Positions 1 through 8,238 of a stretch of 64,000 nt of DNA are shown in pieces; within the stretch, counting starts at the first letter, position 1, and the number at the start of each line of letters is the position of its first letter. This stretch comes from UBA2988 sp965237965. GTDB lineage: Bacteria; Gemmatimonadota; Gemmatimonadetes; Longimicrobiales; Gaopeijiaceae. The position numbers and the translations under genes are program-made. The notes under the pieces were generated by a model. The model saw only the letters and a program-made list of their open reading frames with translations, did not search any database and was not told where the DNA came from. The DNA lies in assembly GCA_965237965.1 (NCBI GenBank), contig CBDEGT010000001.1, positions 62,001-126,000 on the forward strand, read 5' to 3'.

Positions 1-1
1 A

Positions 2-487
2 CCGTGCGGCTATGGTTTTGGCGCGATCCTAGGCGCCAAGATCGGCCGTCCGGACCTTCCGGTCGTTGGCTTCGCCGGCGATGGCGCCTTCGGCATTTCC
101 ATGAACGAGATGACCGCGTGCGGGCGCAACGATTGGCCGCCAATCACCATGATAATCTTCCGCAACTATCAATGGGGGGCTGAGAAGCGCAATACGACCC
201 TTTGGTATGAGGACAACTTCGTCGGCACCGAGCTGAACGTCGGCGTGGAGTACGCCAAGGTCGCCGAAGCCTGCGGCGTGAAGGGCGTGAAAGCCGAAAC
301 CATGGAGAGCCTGACCGAGGCGCTCAACACTGCGATCAAGGAGCAGATGGAAAACGACACCACCACTTTCATCGATGTGGTCTTGAATCAGGAGTTGGGC
401 GAGCCTTTCCGGCGCGACGCCATGAAGGCGCCCGTCGCGGTTGCCGGCATCGATCCGAACGACATGCGGCCCCAACAGGGCGGCTAA
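2..487 (+). CDS. xsc: Sulfoacetaldehyde acetyltransferase, C-terminal part (5' end outside window)
   Basis: The 161 visible codons match the C-terminal TPP-binding domain of Xsc, which converts sulfoacetaldehyde and phosphate to acetyl phosphate and sulfite in taurine and sulfonate breakdown. Seen: the thiamine-diphosphate motif GDGAFG followed about 25 residues later by IIFRNYQWG, then the family-typical tail NQELGEPFRRDAMK and AGIDPNDMRPQ. The reading frame is open from base 2, so the start lies upstream of the window. The part present looks intact up to the TAA at 485-487. The downstream gene is not pta, the usual partner, but a broken phosphate-binding-protein fragment, so the locus has been rearranged. 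Other TPP enzymes such as acetolactate synthase are possible, but the FRNYQWGAEKRN segment is specific to Xsc. Confidence 0.9.
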   Translation, partial: PCGYGFGAILGAKIGRPDLPVVGFAGDGAFGISMNEMTACGRNDWPPITMIIFRNYQWGAEKRNTTLWYEDNFVGTELNVGVEYAKVAEACGVKGVKAETMESLTEALNTAIKEQMENDTTTFIDVVLNQELGEPFRRDAMKAPVAVAGIDPNDMRPQQGG

Positions 488-490
488 AAC

Positions 491-765
491 GTGAGCCACA
501 ACACCGACAAGCTCAGGGTGCTCGGCGTGGATGGTGGCGCCGGATGCGTTGTCCCGACGGATCAGACGATGCAGATGGGACCTACGCACCGCTCTCACGC
601 CCGCTCTTTGTCTACGTCGTTTGCGAAGCACTGTCCTGACCTGAGGTGCTGGAGTTCGTCCGATTCTACATGGACAAGGCGAGCTTGATTGTGCCTTCCA
701 CAGGCTACCTCCCCGTGGACGGCAATCAGTATGCGCGGAACCGTCAGACGCTCGGTGACGCCTGA
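491..765 (+). pseudogene. PstS-like phosphate-binding protein remnant
   Basis: Only the C-terminal end of a PstS-family periplasmic phosphate-binding protein is recognisable. The first part, about 491-572 in frame 2, reads NTDKLRVLGVDGGAG then VVPTDQT. The continuation, about 574-762 in frame 1, reads DGTYAPLSRPLFVYV, then FVRFYMDKA and STGYLPV. A frameshift near 572 and an in-frame TGA (probably a former CGA) inside the second part make it non-functional. It lies three bases after the xsc stop codon, so the two were joined by deletion. PstS is normally exported and feeds the PstCAB transporter; no partner gene is present. Confidence 0.75.
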
Positions 766-894
766 ACCCGCTTTCGTAGCTGAGGTGGGTCGCCAAACGG
801 GTTGTCTCGGAACCACACCGGGTGAACGGACCGAGCACGGAAGTGAGCCTCCGTGGCGGGGGACAGGTCCGGCCAGCCGACGGAGAAAGACGGC

Positions 895-1098
895 GTGGCG
901 CTCGACATAGCGCTGATCGCTCTGTTGACCGTGTTCGCGAGCGGCGTGGGCACGCTCACCGGTTTCGGCACATCTACCATCATGGTGCCGGTGATGGTGT
1001 CCTTCCTTTCCCTTTCCGAGACGCTGCTCTTCGTTGGAATCATCCGTTGGTTCGGTGATGTCTGGAAGCTGACGCTATTCCGGCGAGGCACGACCTGA
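895..1098 (+). pseudogene. TauE/SafE-family permease, truncated N-terminus
   Basis: From the GTG at 895 the frame encodes 67 residues with two hydrophobic stretches and the pattern GVGTLTGFGTSTIMVPV, typical of the first helices of TauE/SafE (DUF81) sulfite or sulfoacetate exporters, which are normally about 250 residues. The frame stops at 1098, where the ATG of the next gene overlaps it. The rest of the permease is missing, so this is a deletion remnant. A sulfite exporter beside xsc makes sense because Xsc releases sulfite. An alternative start at 853 would only add an unrelated hydrophilic extension. Confidence 0.65.
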
Positions 1099-1274
1099 TG
1101 AAGATCATTCTAAACGTCCTTGGTGTCCTGCTTGTGCTGATCGGAGGCGTGTGGGTTCTGCAGGGCATTGGGTTGTCGCCGGGCAGCTTCATGAGCGGGC
1201 AGATGAAGTGGGCCGTTTATGGCGGCATCGCCGTGATCGGAGGTGTAGTGCTGCCTGTTTCTTGCGCGTCGTAG
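1098..1274 (+). CDS. Small two-helix membrane protein, 58 aa
   Basis: An ATG at 1098 opens a 58-codon frame beginning MKIILNVLGVLLVLIGGVW, with a second hydrophobic segment (AVYGGIAVIGGVVLPV) near the end and a conserved-looking middle part QGIGLSPGSFMSGQ. This resembles a widespread family of about 60-residue inner-membrane proteins of unknown function common in Proteobacteria. The start overlaps the stop of the truncated tauE fragment (ATGA-type overlap). The C-terminus ends VSCAS rather than in the usual basic tail, so the last few residues may be altered. It may be intact. No function can be assigned. Confidence 0.6.
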   Translation: MKIILNVLGVLLVLIGGVWVLQGIGLSPGSFMSGQMKWAVYGGIAVIGGVVLPVSCAS

Positions 1275-1419
1275 GCGGACTCCAGCGTAGGGCAACTGGG
1301 GCCGAACTTGGGAGGATAGGGGCAAGGGCCGACGACAGGCGGGTAGTGCAGAGAGGGCCGGCTGGATATGGTAAGCGCGACAGACCGTGAATCCCGAATT
1401 CCCTCGATAACCGAATTAA

Positions 1420-1635
1420 GCAGCTCGATCGCACCGCGAGACCAGGGATTTTCGGTGCACCCTTTATCGCGAGGGAACCCGGGCTCCGGAGGAGGGCTTC
1501 GAGGTCAGCCCGTCAGTGGACCTCGGCATAGACCTCTCGTTCGACTCAAGTCGGCGTCTCATACTTCGGGCGGCGACGTCGCTCGGAGACAGACAGGCCG
1601 TCGCCGTGGGGGTGTTGGTGAGGGCTGGGCGTTAG
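1420..1635 (+). pseudogene. Possible C-terminal gene remnant
   Basis: A 71-codon open stretch after a TAA at 1417 has no start codon of its own but reads like real protein near its end: FEVSPSVDLGIDLSFDSS followed by RRLILRAATSLGDRQ and a terminal VLVRAGR stop. The alternating hydrophobic and polar pattern suggests the last strands of a secreted or outer-membrane protein. I do not recognise the family. It lies between the small membrane protein and the tRNA-Cys fragment, in DNA otherwise without genes. Confidence 0.3.
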
Positions 1636-1814
1636 GCGGGTCTCTCCCCGAATCCAATCGCCACGGATGACCCGGTGTCTGGCAACAATCCGGCAACAAG
1701 GGGCTGAGAAGGTTTGTAAAAAGGTTGGACTGGCAGGGAGGTGCCAGGACTGTAAGACCGAGGCAGGAGTAGGACTTTCGCGTACTATGCAGGACGGTGC
1801 AAAGCCTTTGGGGC

Positions 1815-1857
1815 GACTGCAAATCCTCGATCCCCGGTTCGAATCCGGGCGGCGCCT
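1815..1857 (+). other. tRNA-Cys(GCA) 3' half, probable integration scar
   Basis: This is the second half of a tRNA: anticodon loop CTGCAAA (anticodon GCA at 1819-1821), a TCCTC anticodon-stem strand, T arm CCCGG-TTCGAAT-CCGGG, acceptor strand CGGCGCC and a discriminator T, which is typical of tRNA-Cys. The sequence upstream does not supply a matching acceptor strand (GGCGCCG expected) or a D arm within 80 bases, so it is not a complete tRNA. A tRNA 3' half is the classical footprint of integrase-mediated insertion of a genomic island. No integrase gene is visible nearby. Confidence 0.6.
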
Positions 1858-1908
1858 CTACACACCACAACGGCTCTCGTGGGTTTTCCACGGGGGCCGA
1901 TTCCGTTT

Positions 1909-2012
1909 GGTGTGTAAAAGGAGAGGCGACGTACCTTTCCGTTGAGCAGTTAGCCAATGAATCCCGGGTTAGCGCCCGGGGGAAAGGAACGTCGCCTCAT
2001 GAGGAAGGATAC
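1909..2012 (+). mobile_element. Solo end of an IS256-family element
   Basis: This stretch matches the 5' end of the complete IS256-family element at 23605-24951, read on its minus strand. It has the terminal repeat GGTGTGTAAA, then GAGAGGCGACGTACC, the GGAAAGGAACGTCGCC segment and the ATGAG transposase start (ATG at 1999). The middle of the leader differs, so this is a related copy rather than a recent duplicate. No transposase body follows; the DNA after 2012 belongs to a different, decayed IS. The pair AGGCGACGTACCTTTCC and GGAAAGGAACGTCGCCT can fold back on itself, as in the complete copy. Confidence 0.75.
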
Positions 2013-2034
2013 GGTGGGAGCGGGGGGTGAGTCC

Positions 2035-2457
2035 ACGGTCGAGTGGACGGCGCTGGAAGGAGGTCCGCGGCTCTGACCGGCGTCTTAGTGTCGTACACCT
2101 TGGCGAAGCCCACCTTCGCGTACGTGTTGACAAAGGTCTGCTGGTAGATCCTGCCCACGCCCTTGACCGCCCCCACGTAGAACGAGTCCTAGGCACAGCA
2201 GTAGCCCGGGCACTCGCTTTCGAACTCACCCCTGGCCTCTCTGTCCGACGTCGCCTTCTCCAACGCTTGGACCGGACGTTCGCTTCCGGGGCCTTCAGCC
2301 GCCTCGTCGTATTCTCCAGACCGTAGCGCACCCCGCTCGGCGAGATCGCCATCCCCTTCTTCGCCAGCGTTCGCCACCCGAACCTGGCCCTGGGCCGGCT
2401 GATCGATCGCCAGCTCGACGATCGCGTCTTCGCGGCCACCGAACTGCTAATCTGAGT
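2035..2457 (-). pseudogene. Decayed IS481-type transposase / integrase-core fragment
   Basis: On the minus strand, three frames together give a recognisable integrase-core transposase: a helix-turn-helix tail (QPAQGQVRVAN, then ISPSGVR), then GEFESECPGY and, after an in-frame TAG, DSFYVGAVKGVGRIYQQ, TFVNTYAKVGFAKVYDTKTP. Known relatives read HPGYLGAQDTFYVGT at this point, giving the first catalytic Asp. Several frameshifts and the stop make it dead. Neither end of the element can be seen. Confidence 0.65.
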
Positions 2458-2468
2458 TCCCACCGCCC

Positions 2469-2626
2469 TCAAGAAGCGCGGGCCTCGTGCGCTAGGGCCG
2501 AAGCTCCCGTCTGCTCCTTGATCTCATTCATCCCGGCCACGTGATCGTAGTGGGTGTGCGTGGTGAGCAGGATGCGAACGTCCTCAAGGCGAAAGCCTAA
2601 GCCTCGACACTGGCACAAATCCAGCG
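2469..2626 (-). pseudogene. Metallo-beta-lactamase-fold fragment
   Basis: About 50 codons on the minus strand read GFRLEDVRILLTTHTHYDH then VAGMNEIKEQTGA and stop at 2469-2471. HTHYDH is the zinc-binding HxHxDH signature of the metallo-beta-lactamase fold, and the context (LEDVRILL before it, VAGM after) resembles subclass B3-like enzymes. Full-length members have 250-300 residues, so both ends are missing. It sits between the decayed IS481-type fragment and the anion permease gene. Function is lost. Confidence 0.65.
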
Positions 2627-2649
2627 GGACACAGGATGTGGCCGGCCAG

Positions 2650-4632
2650 CTAGAACACCAAGTTCATCATGCTCAGCATGACCACCAGGAAGAGCACGGT
2701 CATAATCCCTCCGGCGCGCATGAAGTCCGGCACGCGATAACCTCCCGGCCCCATAATCAGGGCGTTGACCTGGTGGGTCGGAATAAGGAACGAATTGGAA
2801 GTCGCCAGCGCCACCGTCAATGCAAAAAGGGCCGGACTGGCGCCGACGCCTATGGCGATGTTGACGGCTAGCGGCACGAGCAGCACCGTTGCACCGACGT
2901 TGGACATGACCAGGGTGAAGAAAGTCGCCAGCACCGCAATAGCGGACTGAGTCACCCACACCGGCTTGTCGCCTACTACCGAAAGCGTTTGTTCCGCGAT
3001 CCACCTGGCGGTGCCGGTCGTCTCCACGGCCAGTCCCAGGGGTATCAAAGAAGCCAGCAGGAACACGGTCTTCCAGCTCACCGATTCATACGCTTCTTCG
3101 ATCGACAGAACGCCAGAAAGTATCATGCCCATGGCCCCAGTCAGCAGGGCAACAGCCAATCGCAGGTCGGTGAACAACACCATGGATAACGCGATGGCGA
3201 ATGAGAACACCGCCCAGCTGACCTTGTGTGGGCGCAGTTCCTCGCGCGGATATTCGGTGGTGACCACCACAAAATTGCGGTTGGTCTCGAGGCGTGCCAA
3301 AGCATCCCACGCGGTGTGTACAACGAGGGTATCGCCGGCCATCATCGGCATATCACGAATACCCTCACCCTCGCGCAGGGTCTGGCCGTTGCGGTGCAGG
3401 GCGACCACGGCGCTCCCATAGGCCTTGCGCAGCCACACGTCGCGCGCGCTCTTGCCGATCATGCTGGAGCCGGGTGGAATCACCACCTCGGCGATGCCGG
3501 ACCTGTCCGAGGACAACGCTTCGGCAAACACCTCGATGTCCTTGCGCAACTGGAGCTCAAATGCTTCCACAAAAGCCTTAAGATGTTGCGGGGTGGCAAG
3601 GATACCCAGCACAGTGCCGGCGGTGATTCCGACATCCCGCGCAATACTGCCCGGACCCACGCGCAAGCCATCAGCACCTCGCAGGGCAGCGATCACGCGG
3701 ATGCTGAACGGCTTCTCGATATCTTCCAGAATCTTGCCCACGAGAGCACTCTTTGCCGGCACCTCGACCTCAAACAGCTCGTAATCCAGGCCGTAAACCT
3801 CGCGGAAATAGGCCATGGTGTTGGAACCGGTAGCACCTTCCGTCTTGATGACCGGCATCACGAAACGGCCGGCCAGCCTGAAATAGATGATGCCGGTGCC
3901 GATGAGGGCCAGGCCAATCGGCGTCACCGAGAAGAGTGACCAGGTTTCCATCTGCTGTTCCGCCGGCAGGGCCTGGTTCGAAGTGAGTATCAGGTCATTG
4001 AGCAAGATGAGCGGGCTGGAACCGATCATCGTGATGGTACCGCCTAGGATGGCGCAGAAGCCCATAGGCATGAGCAGGCGCGACATCGGTAAACCAGAGC
4101 GCGCTGCGATGCGGCTGACCACCGGCAGAAACAGCGCGGCCGCGCCAACGTTCTGCATGAAGCACGAAATGAAACCGACCGTGCCCGAGACAATGGGAAT
4201 GATGCGCTCTTCGGTGCTGCCGCCCACCTTGAGGATGAAGGCCGCGACGCTTTTCATGATGCCGGTCTTGTCCAGCCCGGCGCCGATGATCATGACGGCT
4301 ACAATGGACATCACCGCGTTCGAGCCGAAGCCATCGAACAGACGCTGGTTATCGACGAGCCCCTGATTTAGGCCCATCACCGGCGCCAGCAGGCTACTCA
4401 GCCCCAGCAGCACCATCACCAGCACCGCAGCCACGTCGATTTCGACGATTTCGAAGCTGAACAAGAAAATTGTCAGCAGCAAAATGGCGCTTACCCAGGC
4501 GATCTCGACGCTGGGCACGATACTGGCCACGTAAAGGGCTGCCATCGTGAAGATGATGGCGGCGACGACTTGCCTGCCGCGCAGGTTGGACGATCTTGGT
4601 TTCGTTGCGGCCTCATCCGCCAAGGTGTTCAA
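2650..4632 (-). CDS. SLC13-family anion permease with TrkA-C (RCK_C) domains
   Basis: A 660-residue membrane protein. Hydrophobic helices run through about residues 20-260, then a soluble middle part (about 270-460) holds two TrkA-C-like repeats (ALVGKILEDIEKPFSIRV and SMIGKSARDVWLRKAYGS), and helices resume to the end. This arrangement is typical of DASS/SLC13 transporters for sulfate, dicarboxylates or sulfonated compounds. The conserved GGTITMIGSSPLILLND near residue 200 and SNSFLIPTHQVNAL near the end correspond to the two ion/substrate-binding loops. The called start is TTG; a second TTG lies three codons on. Proximity to xsc and tauE remnants suggests an organosulfur or sulfate role, which is inference. 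The gene looks intact within otherwise decayed DNA. Confidence 0.85.
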   Translation of the reverse strand: MNTLADEAATKPRSSNLRGRQVVAAIIFTMAALYVASIVPSVEIAWVSAILLLTIFLFSFEIVEIDVAAVLVMVLLGLSSLLAPVMGLNQGLVDNQRLFDGFGSNAVMSIVAVMIIGAGLDKTGIMKSVAAFILKVGGSTEERIIPIVSGTVGFISCFMQNVGAAALFLPVVSRIAARSGLPMSRLLMPMGFCAILGGTITMIGSSPLILLNDLILTSNQALPAEQQMETWSLFSVTPIGLALIGTGIIYFRLAGRFVMPVIKTEGATGSNTMAYFREVYGLDYELFEVEVPAKSALVGKILEDIEKPFSIRVIAALRGADGLRVGPGSIARDVGITAGTVLGILATPQHLKAFVEAFELQLRKDIEVFAEALSSDRSGIAEVVIPPGSSMIGKSARDVWLRKAYGSAVVALHRNGQTLREGEGIRDMPMMAGDTLVVHTAWDALARLETNRNFVVVTTEYPREELRPHKVSWAVFSFAIALSMVLFTDLRLAVALLTGAMGMILSGVLSIEEAYESVSWKTVFLLASLIPLGLAVETTGTARWIAEQTLSVVGDKPVWVTQSAIAVLATFFTLVMSNVGATVLLVPLAVNIAIGVGASPALFALTVALATSNSFLIPTHQVNALIMGPGGYRVPDFMRAGGIMTVLFLVVMLSMMNLVF

Positions 4633-4844
4633 GTAGACTCTCCAGTGTTGTCCGCGGTTCGTCAGCTATCGTCTTGGTTTGAGTCCGAGCGTCACAGTCG
4701 GTCTGACCAAGCGCTGATGGAGGCGCCGAGCGCGGTTTGCGGCGGCATCCTATTATGCCCCCGCTCCTGCGTTCAGGTAACCGCGTTCCTGGGTGGGGCT
4801 CACGGTACTTCTCTCGCAGTATCAGGTCAGCGCCTAATGTCCAC

Positions 4845-5012
4845 GCCGACTGCCTGGCTGGGGTCTTCACCAAACGCAAGCGAGTCGTCGAGCTCTGTGC
4901 CGCTTCCCGCCGGCTGCGGGCGTGCTACCCCCGCCGACATCTCTACGTGATCCTCGACAACCTGCCCTATGTCCACGATCACCCCCGCTTCCTCCAGCTC
5001 CTACGCCGGCTT
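4845..5012 (+). pseudogene. IS630-type transposase fragment
   Basis: One frame reads DCLAGVFTKRKRVVEL, then RRHLYVILDNLPYVHDHPRF and LLRRL. The IxDN followed by HDHPRF is the region around the second catalytic Asp of IS630/Tc1-mariner transposases. The frame upstream and downstream loses similarity and no start or terminal repeat is seen, so only about 55 codons of a dead element remain. Confidence 0.5.
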
Positions 5013-5109
5013 AGTAGTTCGCGTTCCCCGACCCGCCGGCCGATGACCTCGCCCAGCATCCATCCCGCCGTAGCTTGTCCAAGGCCCCCGACACGAGCGC
5101 CGCGGCCGC

Positions 5110-5311
5110 GTGGGGGTCCCCTCCGAGGCGAACGTAGTGGGCGGCGGTACTGGGAGCACAGCAACCGGTACCTCAAGCTTCTCCGTTGTTGGACAGACTC
5201 TTCTATTCAGCATCGACATCGCGGGCATCACTGACGTGACGGCGTCCCATATTCACGGACCGGCGGCGGTGGGTGTCAACGGGGGAGTCATTCAGGGCCT
5301 CTGTAACTTCA
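5110..5311 (+). pseudogene. CHRD-domain fragment
   Basis: This frame encodes ATGTSSFSVVGQTLLFSIDI, AGITDVTASHIHGPAAVGVN and GGVIQGLC, a recognisable CHRD domain (the chordin-like repeat often found in secreted proteins, marked by SHIHGPA). Roughly half of the 110-120 residue domain remains. It runs directly into a kinase N-terminus in another frame, so this is a deletion junction rather than a gene. Confidence 0.6.
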
Positions 5312-5320
5312 TATCTACTG

Positions 5321-5413
5321 ATGGACCCCGTCACCCGTCTGAACGCGGCCCTCGAAGGCCGTTACCGCATTGAGCGCCAGCTCGGTGGGGGCGGGGTGGC
5401 GGTGGTCCTCTTC
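5321..5413 (+). pseudogene. Serine/threonine kinase N-terminal stub
   Basis: An ATG at 5321 gives MDPVTRLNAALEGRYRIERQ followed by LGGGGVAVV. This is the start of a bacterial Ser/Thr protein kinase: the glycine-rich ATP loop (LGxGGxAxV) preceded by YRIER. Within a few codons the kinase sequence disappears (no VALK lysine, no HRD or DFG). A nearly identical start occurs at 25284. The copies may mark a repeated kinase family used as a recombination site. Confidence 0.6.
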
Positions 5414-5632
5414 CATGTCGGTGTCGCTCTTCGAGCCAAAATAAGCGCGGTAGGTAGAGGATTCCGCACTCACCCTGTGGCTCAACGGGTCACTCGTCGG
5501 CAGCCCTAGCGCGAAGATCAGGGGGAAGACGGCCCGGGTGTCCGAGGATCTCCTAGCTGCGCTGATCGTCGGCCGGCATATTAGCGGTCAACTACCCGGC
5601 ACCACACTACGCCTCGAACCTTGCGGCGAACC

Positions 5633-7069
5633 ATGAAGACTCCGCTTCGCACGCACTCGATCCTCGCGCTCATCTTCTTAGTCGGTGCCTCGGGGCGCTC
5701 GCCGTTGGCCGCGCAGCACGCCGTTGCCGATGTCGCTGCCCGGGTCGACGAGCTCATCGTAGAATACAATCGAGCGGACGCTCCGGGCGGGGTGATCGGC
5801 GTGGTTCAGGGCGGCGAGCTCGTCTTCGCGAAGGCATACGGCATGGCGAGCCTCGAGCACGGTGTGCGGCTTACCACAGAGTCGGTCCTCGACGTGGGAT
5901 CGGTCTCGAAGCAGTTCACGGCCTTTGCGATCGTGCTCCTCGACCAGCGCGGTGAGATCGATCTCGACGACGACGTCCGTGAGTATCTGCCCGAGGTCCC
6001 GGACTTCGGCGAGACGATCACGATCCGTCACATCGTTCACCACATGAGCGGTCTGCGTGAGATCTACAACGCGAGCTCGCTCGCCGGTTATCAGCGCGGA
6101 GATGGGATCTCACAGGAGGATGCGCTGCACCTCACCTCTCGCATGAGCGAGCTCAACTTCGAGCCCGGCACCGAGCACCTGTACTGCAACACCGGTTATA
6201 TGCTGCTCGCTGACATCGTGGCGCGGGTGTCCGGCATGTCATTCGCGGACTTCATGGCCGACAACGTTTTCGACCCGCTCGGCATGAGGAGTACGACGAT
6301 CATGGAGACGCGCGGCCAGGTGGTTCCCGGCGCTGCCGAGTCCTACGGGCCGGACGACGAGCGTGGCTTCCGCCGCATCTTCGACAACAGCGGCCTCCAG
6401 GGTGCGGGGGGTGTCTATACGACCGTCGGCGACCTCGCGAAGTGGGTCGGCAACTACGGAACCGGTGAGGTCGGAGGAACGGCCGCGATCGAGCAGATGA
6501 AGCAGCCGGGTGTCCTCACCGACGGCGAGGTACTTACGTACGCGTTCGGGCTGCGCGTCGGTGCCGCGCAGGGCCTAGAGTCGATCTGGCACGGAGGGTC
6601 GAGCGCCGGCTACCGCGCCTCGATGGTCTACTTTCCCGAGCTCGACGCCGGAGTCGTTCGCCAGAGCAACCGGGCCGACTTCTCGGGTGCCATCGACCGG
6701 CAGGTCGTCGAGCTCTTCTTCGGCGATCACATGGGGCCCCCTCCCGCGGCCGACGCCGACGGTGGGGCCGGGGAGGATGAGGCTTCCGCCTGGTCCCCGA
6801 CGGCCGCCGACCTGAGACGCTTCGAGGGCCGCTACCTCAGCCCGGAGCTCGAGACCATCTATACGCTGGTAGTCGAGAGTGGGAAGCTGATCGCGAAGCA
6901 CCGCCGCCACGCGGACTTCGAGCTCACCCCGACCGAGCGGGACGCTTTCGAGGGTGCCTCGTTCTTCGGCGTCGCCCGGTTCGAGCGGGACGGCTCGGGT
7001 GCCGTCACGGGCATGCGCGTGTCGAATGGCCGGGTGAGAAACCTCCTCTTCAACCGCATCGGAGGCTGA
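5633..7069 (+). CDS. Serine beta-lactamase-like (class C / PBP4b-type) secreted hydrolase
   Basis: 478 residues. A signal peptide (hydrophobic residues 8-24, LAAQ cleavage site) is followed by a beta-lactamase/transpeptidase-like domain. The three hallmark motifs are present: S90-x-x-K93 (SVSK), Y184-C-N186 and H320-G-G322. A lipocalin-like C-terminal region (about 395-478, RRFEGRYLSPELETIY) is typical of the large CubicO/EstB-type proteins, so the substrate could be a D-amino-acid peptide or an ester rather than an antibiotic. ATG 5633 is chosen because it places the signal peptide at the N-terminus; the upstream TTG would add four residues. Expected location is the periplasm. Confidence 0.9.
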   Translation: MKTPLRTHSILALIFLVGASGRSPLAAQHAVADVAARVDELIVEYNRADAPGGVIGVVQGGELVFAKAYGMASLEHGVRLTTESVLDVGSVSKQFTAFAIVLLDQRGEIDLDDDVREYLPEVPDFGETITIRHIVHHMSGLREIYNASSLAGYQRGDGISQEDALHLTSRMSELNFEPGTEHLYCNTGYMLLADIVARVSGMSFADFMADNVFDPLGMRSTTIMETRGQVVPGAAESYGPDDERGFRRIFDNSGLQGAGGVYTTVGDLAKWVGNYGTGEVGGTAAIEQMKQPGVLTDGEVLTYAFGLRVGAAQGLESIWHGGSSAGYRASMVYFPELDAGVVRQSNRADFSGAIDRQVVELFFGDHMGPPPAADADGGAGEDEASAWSPTAADLRRFEGRYLSPELETIYTLVVESGKLIAKHRRHADFELTPTERDAFEGASFFGVARFERDGSGAVTGMRVSNGRVRNLLFNRIGG

Positions 7070-7189
7070 AGCGACCGAAGGCCGTTCGCCTTTGGCAGCG
7101 CCCCGACAGCGGAAAGCCGCTGCCTCTCCTGCGTCAATTGGCGTCTGTTGGATAGACCGTCCGTGAGATTCCCCGATCGGGAGGTTGGT

Positions 7190-7726
7190 ATGCGTGCCTT
7201 GAGATCAGGCTGGCCAGCACGGTTGGTCGCGGCGCTCACGTTTGTCGGATGTGCTCCGGCTCCCGCGGAGCAAGAGGAGGCGGCCGACGTAGTCGTGAGG
7301 GCACCTCTCGAAGGGGCCTGGCAACTGATCGAAGTGACCACTACGGGCCCCGACGACGGTACAACGTACGATCTTCAGCCGGCGTTGTATCTCTTCACGG
7401 ACGGCCACTACAGCATTACCAGAGTCACAAGCGTGACACCGCGGCCTGAGTTCAGAGATCCCGCGAATGTGACGCCGAGCGAGGCGCTGGCGGTGTGGGG
7501 GCCCCTTCAGGCCCAGGCTGGGACGTTTCAGATCATCGGCGAGAATCTCTATCTGCTGCCGACCACTGCCAAGAATCCCCAGGTCATGCGGTCCGGTCGC
7601 GCACCCGATGTGTACACGCATCAAGTTCAGGGCGATGGACTCGTGATGACGCAGGTATCCGGGAGCAGTGGCCTAATGGAGAACCCGGCGACGTTCACGC
7701 TACTGCGGGTGAGCAGGAGCCCGTGA
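7190..7726 (+). CDS. Lipocalin-like lipoprotein
   Basis: 178 residues. ATG 7190 has a GGGAGG ribosome site a few bases upstream. The N-terminus is a lipoprotein signal (ALTFVGC, Cys about 21). The mature part has the pattern APLEGAWQLIEVTTTGPDDG, then ALYLFTDGHYSITRV and a VMTLxR-like final strand (FTLLRVSRSP), which is how lipocalin-like domain (DUF1794-type) proteins read. These are small ligand-binding or unknown-function barrels attached to a membrane. It follows the beta-lactamase-like gene by about 120 bases in the same direction, with a strong hairpin after it. No specific role can be inferred. Confidence 0.75.
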   Translation: MRALRSGWPARLVAALTFVGCAPAPAEQEEAADVVVRAPLEGAWQLIEVTTTGPDDGTTYDLQPALYLFTDGHYSITRVTSVTPRPEFRDPANVTPSEALAVWGPLQAQAGTFQIIGENLYLLPTTAKNPQVMRSGRAPDVYTHQVQGDGLVMTQVSGSSGLMENPATFTLLRVSRSP

Positions 7727-7777
7727 TTTCGCCTGCCAGCGTGCAACGACGCCCCGGAGCGCTCCACCGTGCATGAA

Positions 7778-7820
7778 ACGAGGAGCGGCCCCCGGGTTGA
7801 ACCCGGGGGCCGCTCCTCGT
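7778..7820. terminator. Perfect 21-bp inverted repeat, terminator-like hairpin
   Basis: ACGAGGAGCGGCCCCCGGGTT at 7778-7798 is exactly repeated in inverse at 7800-7820, leaving essentially no loop. It lies about 50 bases after the lipoprotein gene. No T-run follows on either strand, so it may act as a Rho-assisted or bidirectional stop or be a small palindromic repeat. Confidence 0.55.
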
Positions 7821-8238
7821 CAGGCCGGAAGCCCGTTCAGGTTCCAGGTGCCGGAATCGTCCCGGGGCGACGCGTCCGGGCGGTCGCGGCGATCACTGGG
7901 CTCTCGGCGCTCACCATCGTCGCGACGTGGCGGACCGCGCCGGTCGAGTCCCGCCCGCCTCTGGCTGGCGATCCTGCGGTTGGCGTCCCGACGATTGGCG
8001 CCTACCGGGCTGTCATCCAGCCTTCGATTTTGTATGCGACGCCCCAGGCCGATCCGACGACTATCGTTCGCTCGTCGGTCAGAGGTATCACGGCGCCCAT
8101 CCCCACGACGCTCTGTTCCGCGGTCCTGCATCTCGTTGTCTCCCCGGCGGTTAGGGCCGGTGGGGTGATGTGGCGAGTCAACCACCGGGACCGTTCCAAG
8201 ATGATACTGGACGCCGAGGAAATCCAGACTGGCCGTTC
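7821..8238. other. Region without a supported gene
   Basis: Between the hairpin and the end of the antiporter gene I see no gene. The minus strand is open across this stretch and encodes an Arg/Asp-rich text (NRRDANRRIASQRRAG and similar), but it has no start of its own, runs into the antiporter in another frame, and is probably a composition artefact. Confidence 0.5.

Noticed and set aside
1784..1857. Complete tRNA-Cys gene
   Set aside because: Only the 3' half fits. No acceptor 5' strand GGCGCCG or D arm is found within a tRNA length upstream; the GAGGTGCC about 120 bases upstream is too far.
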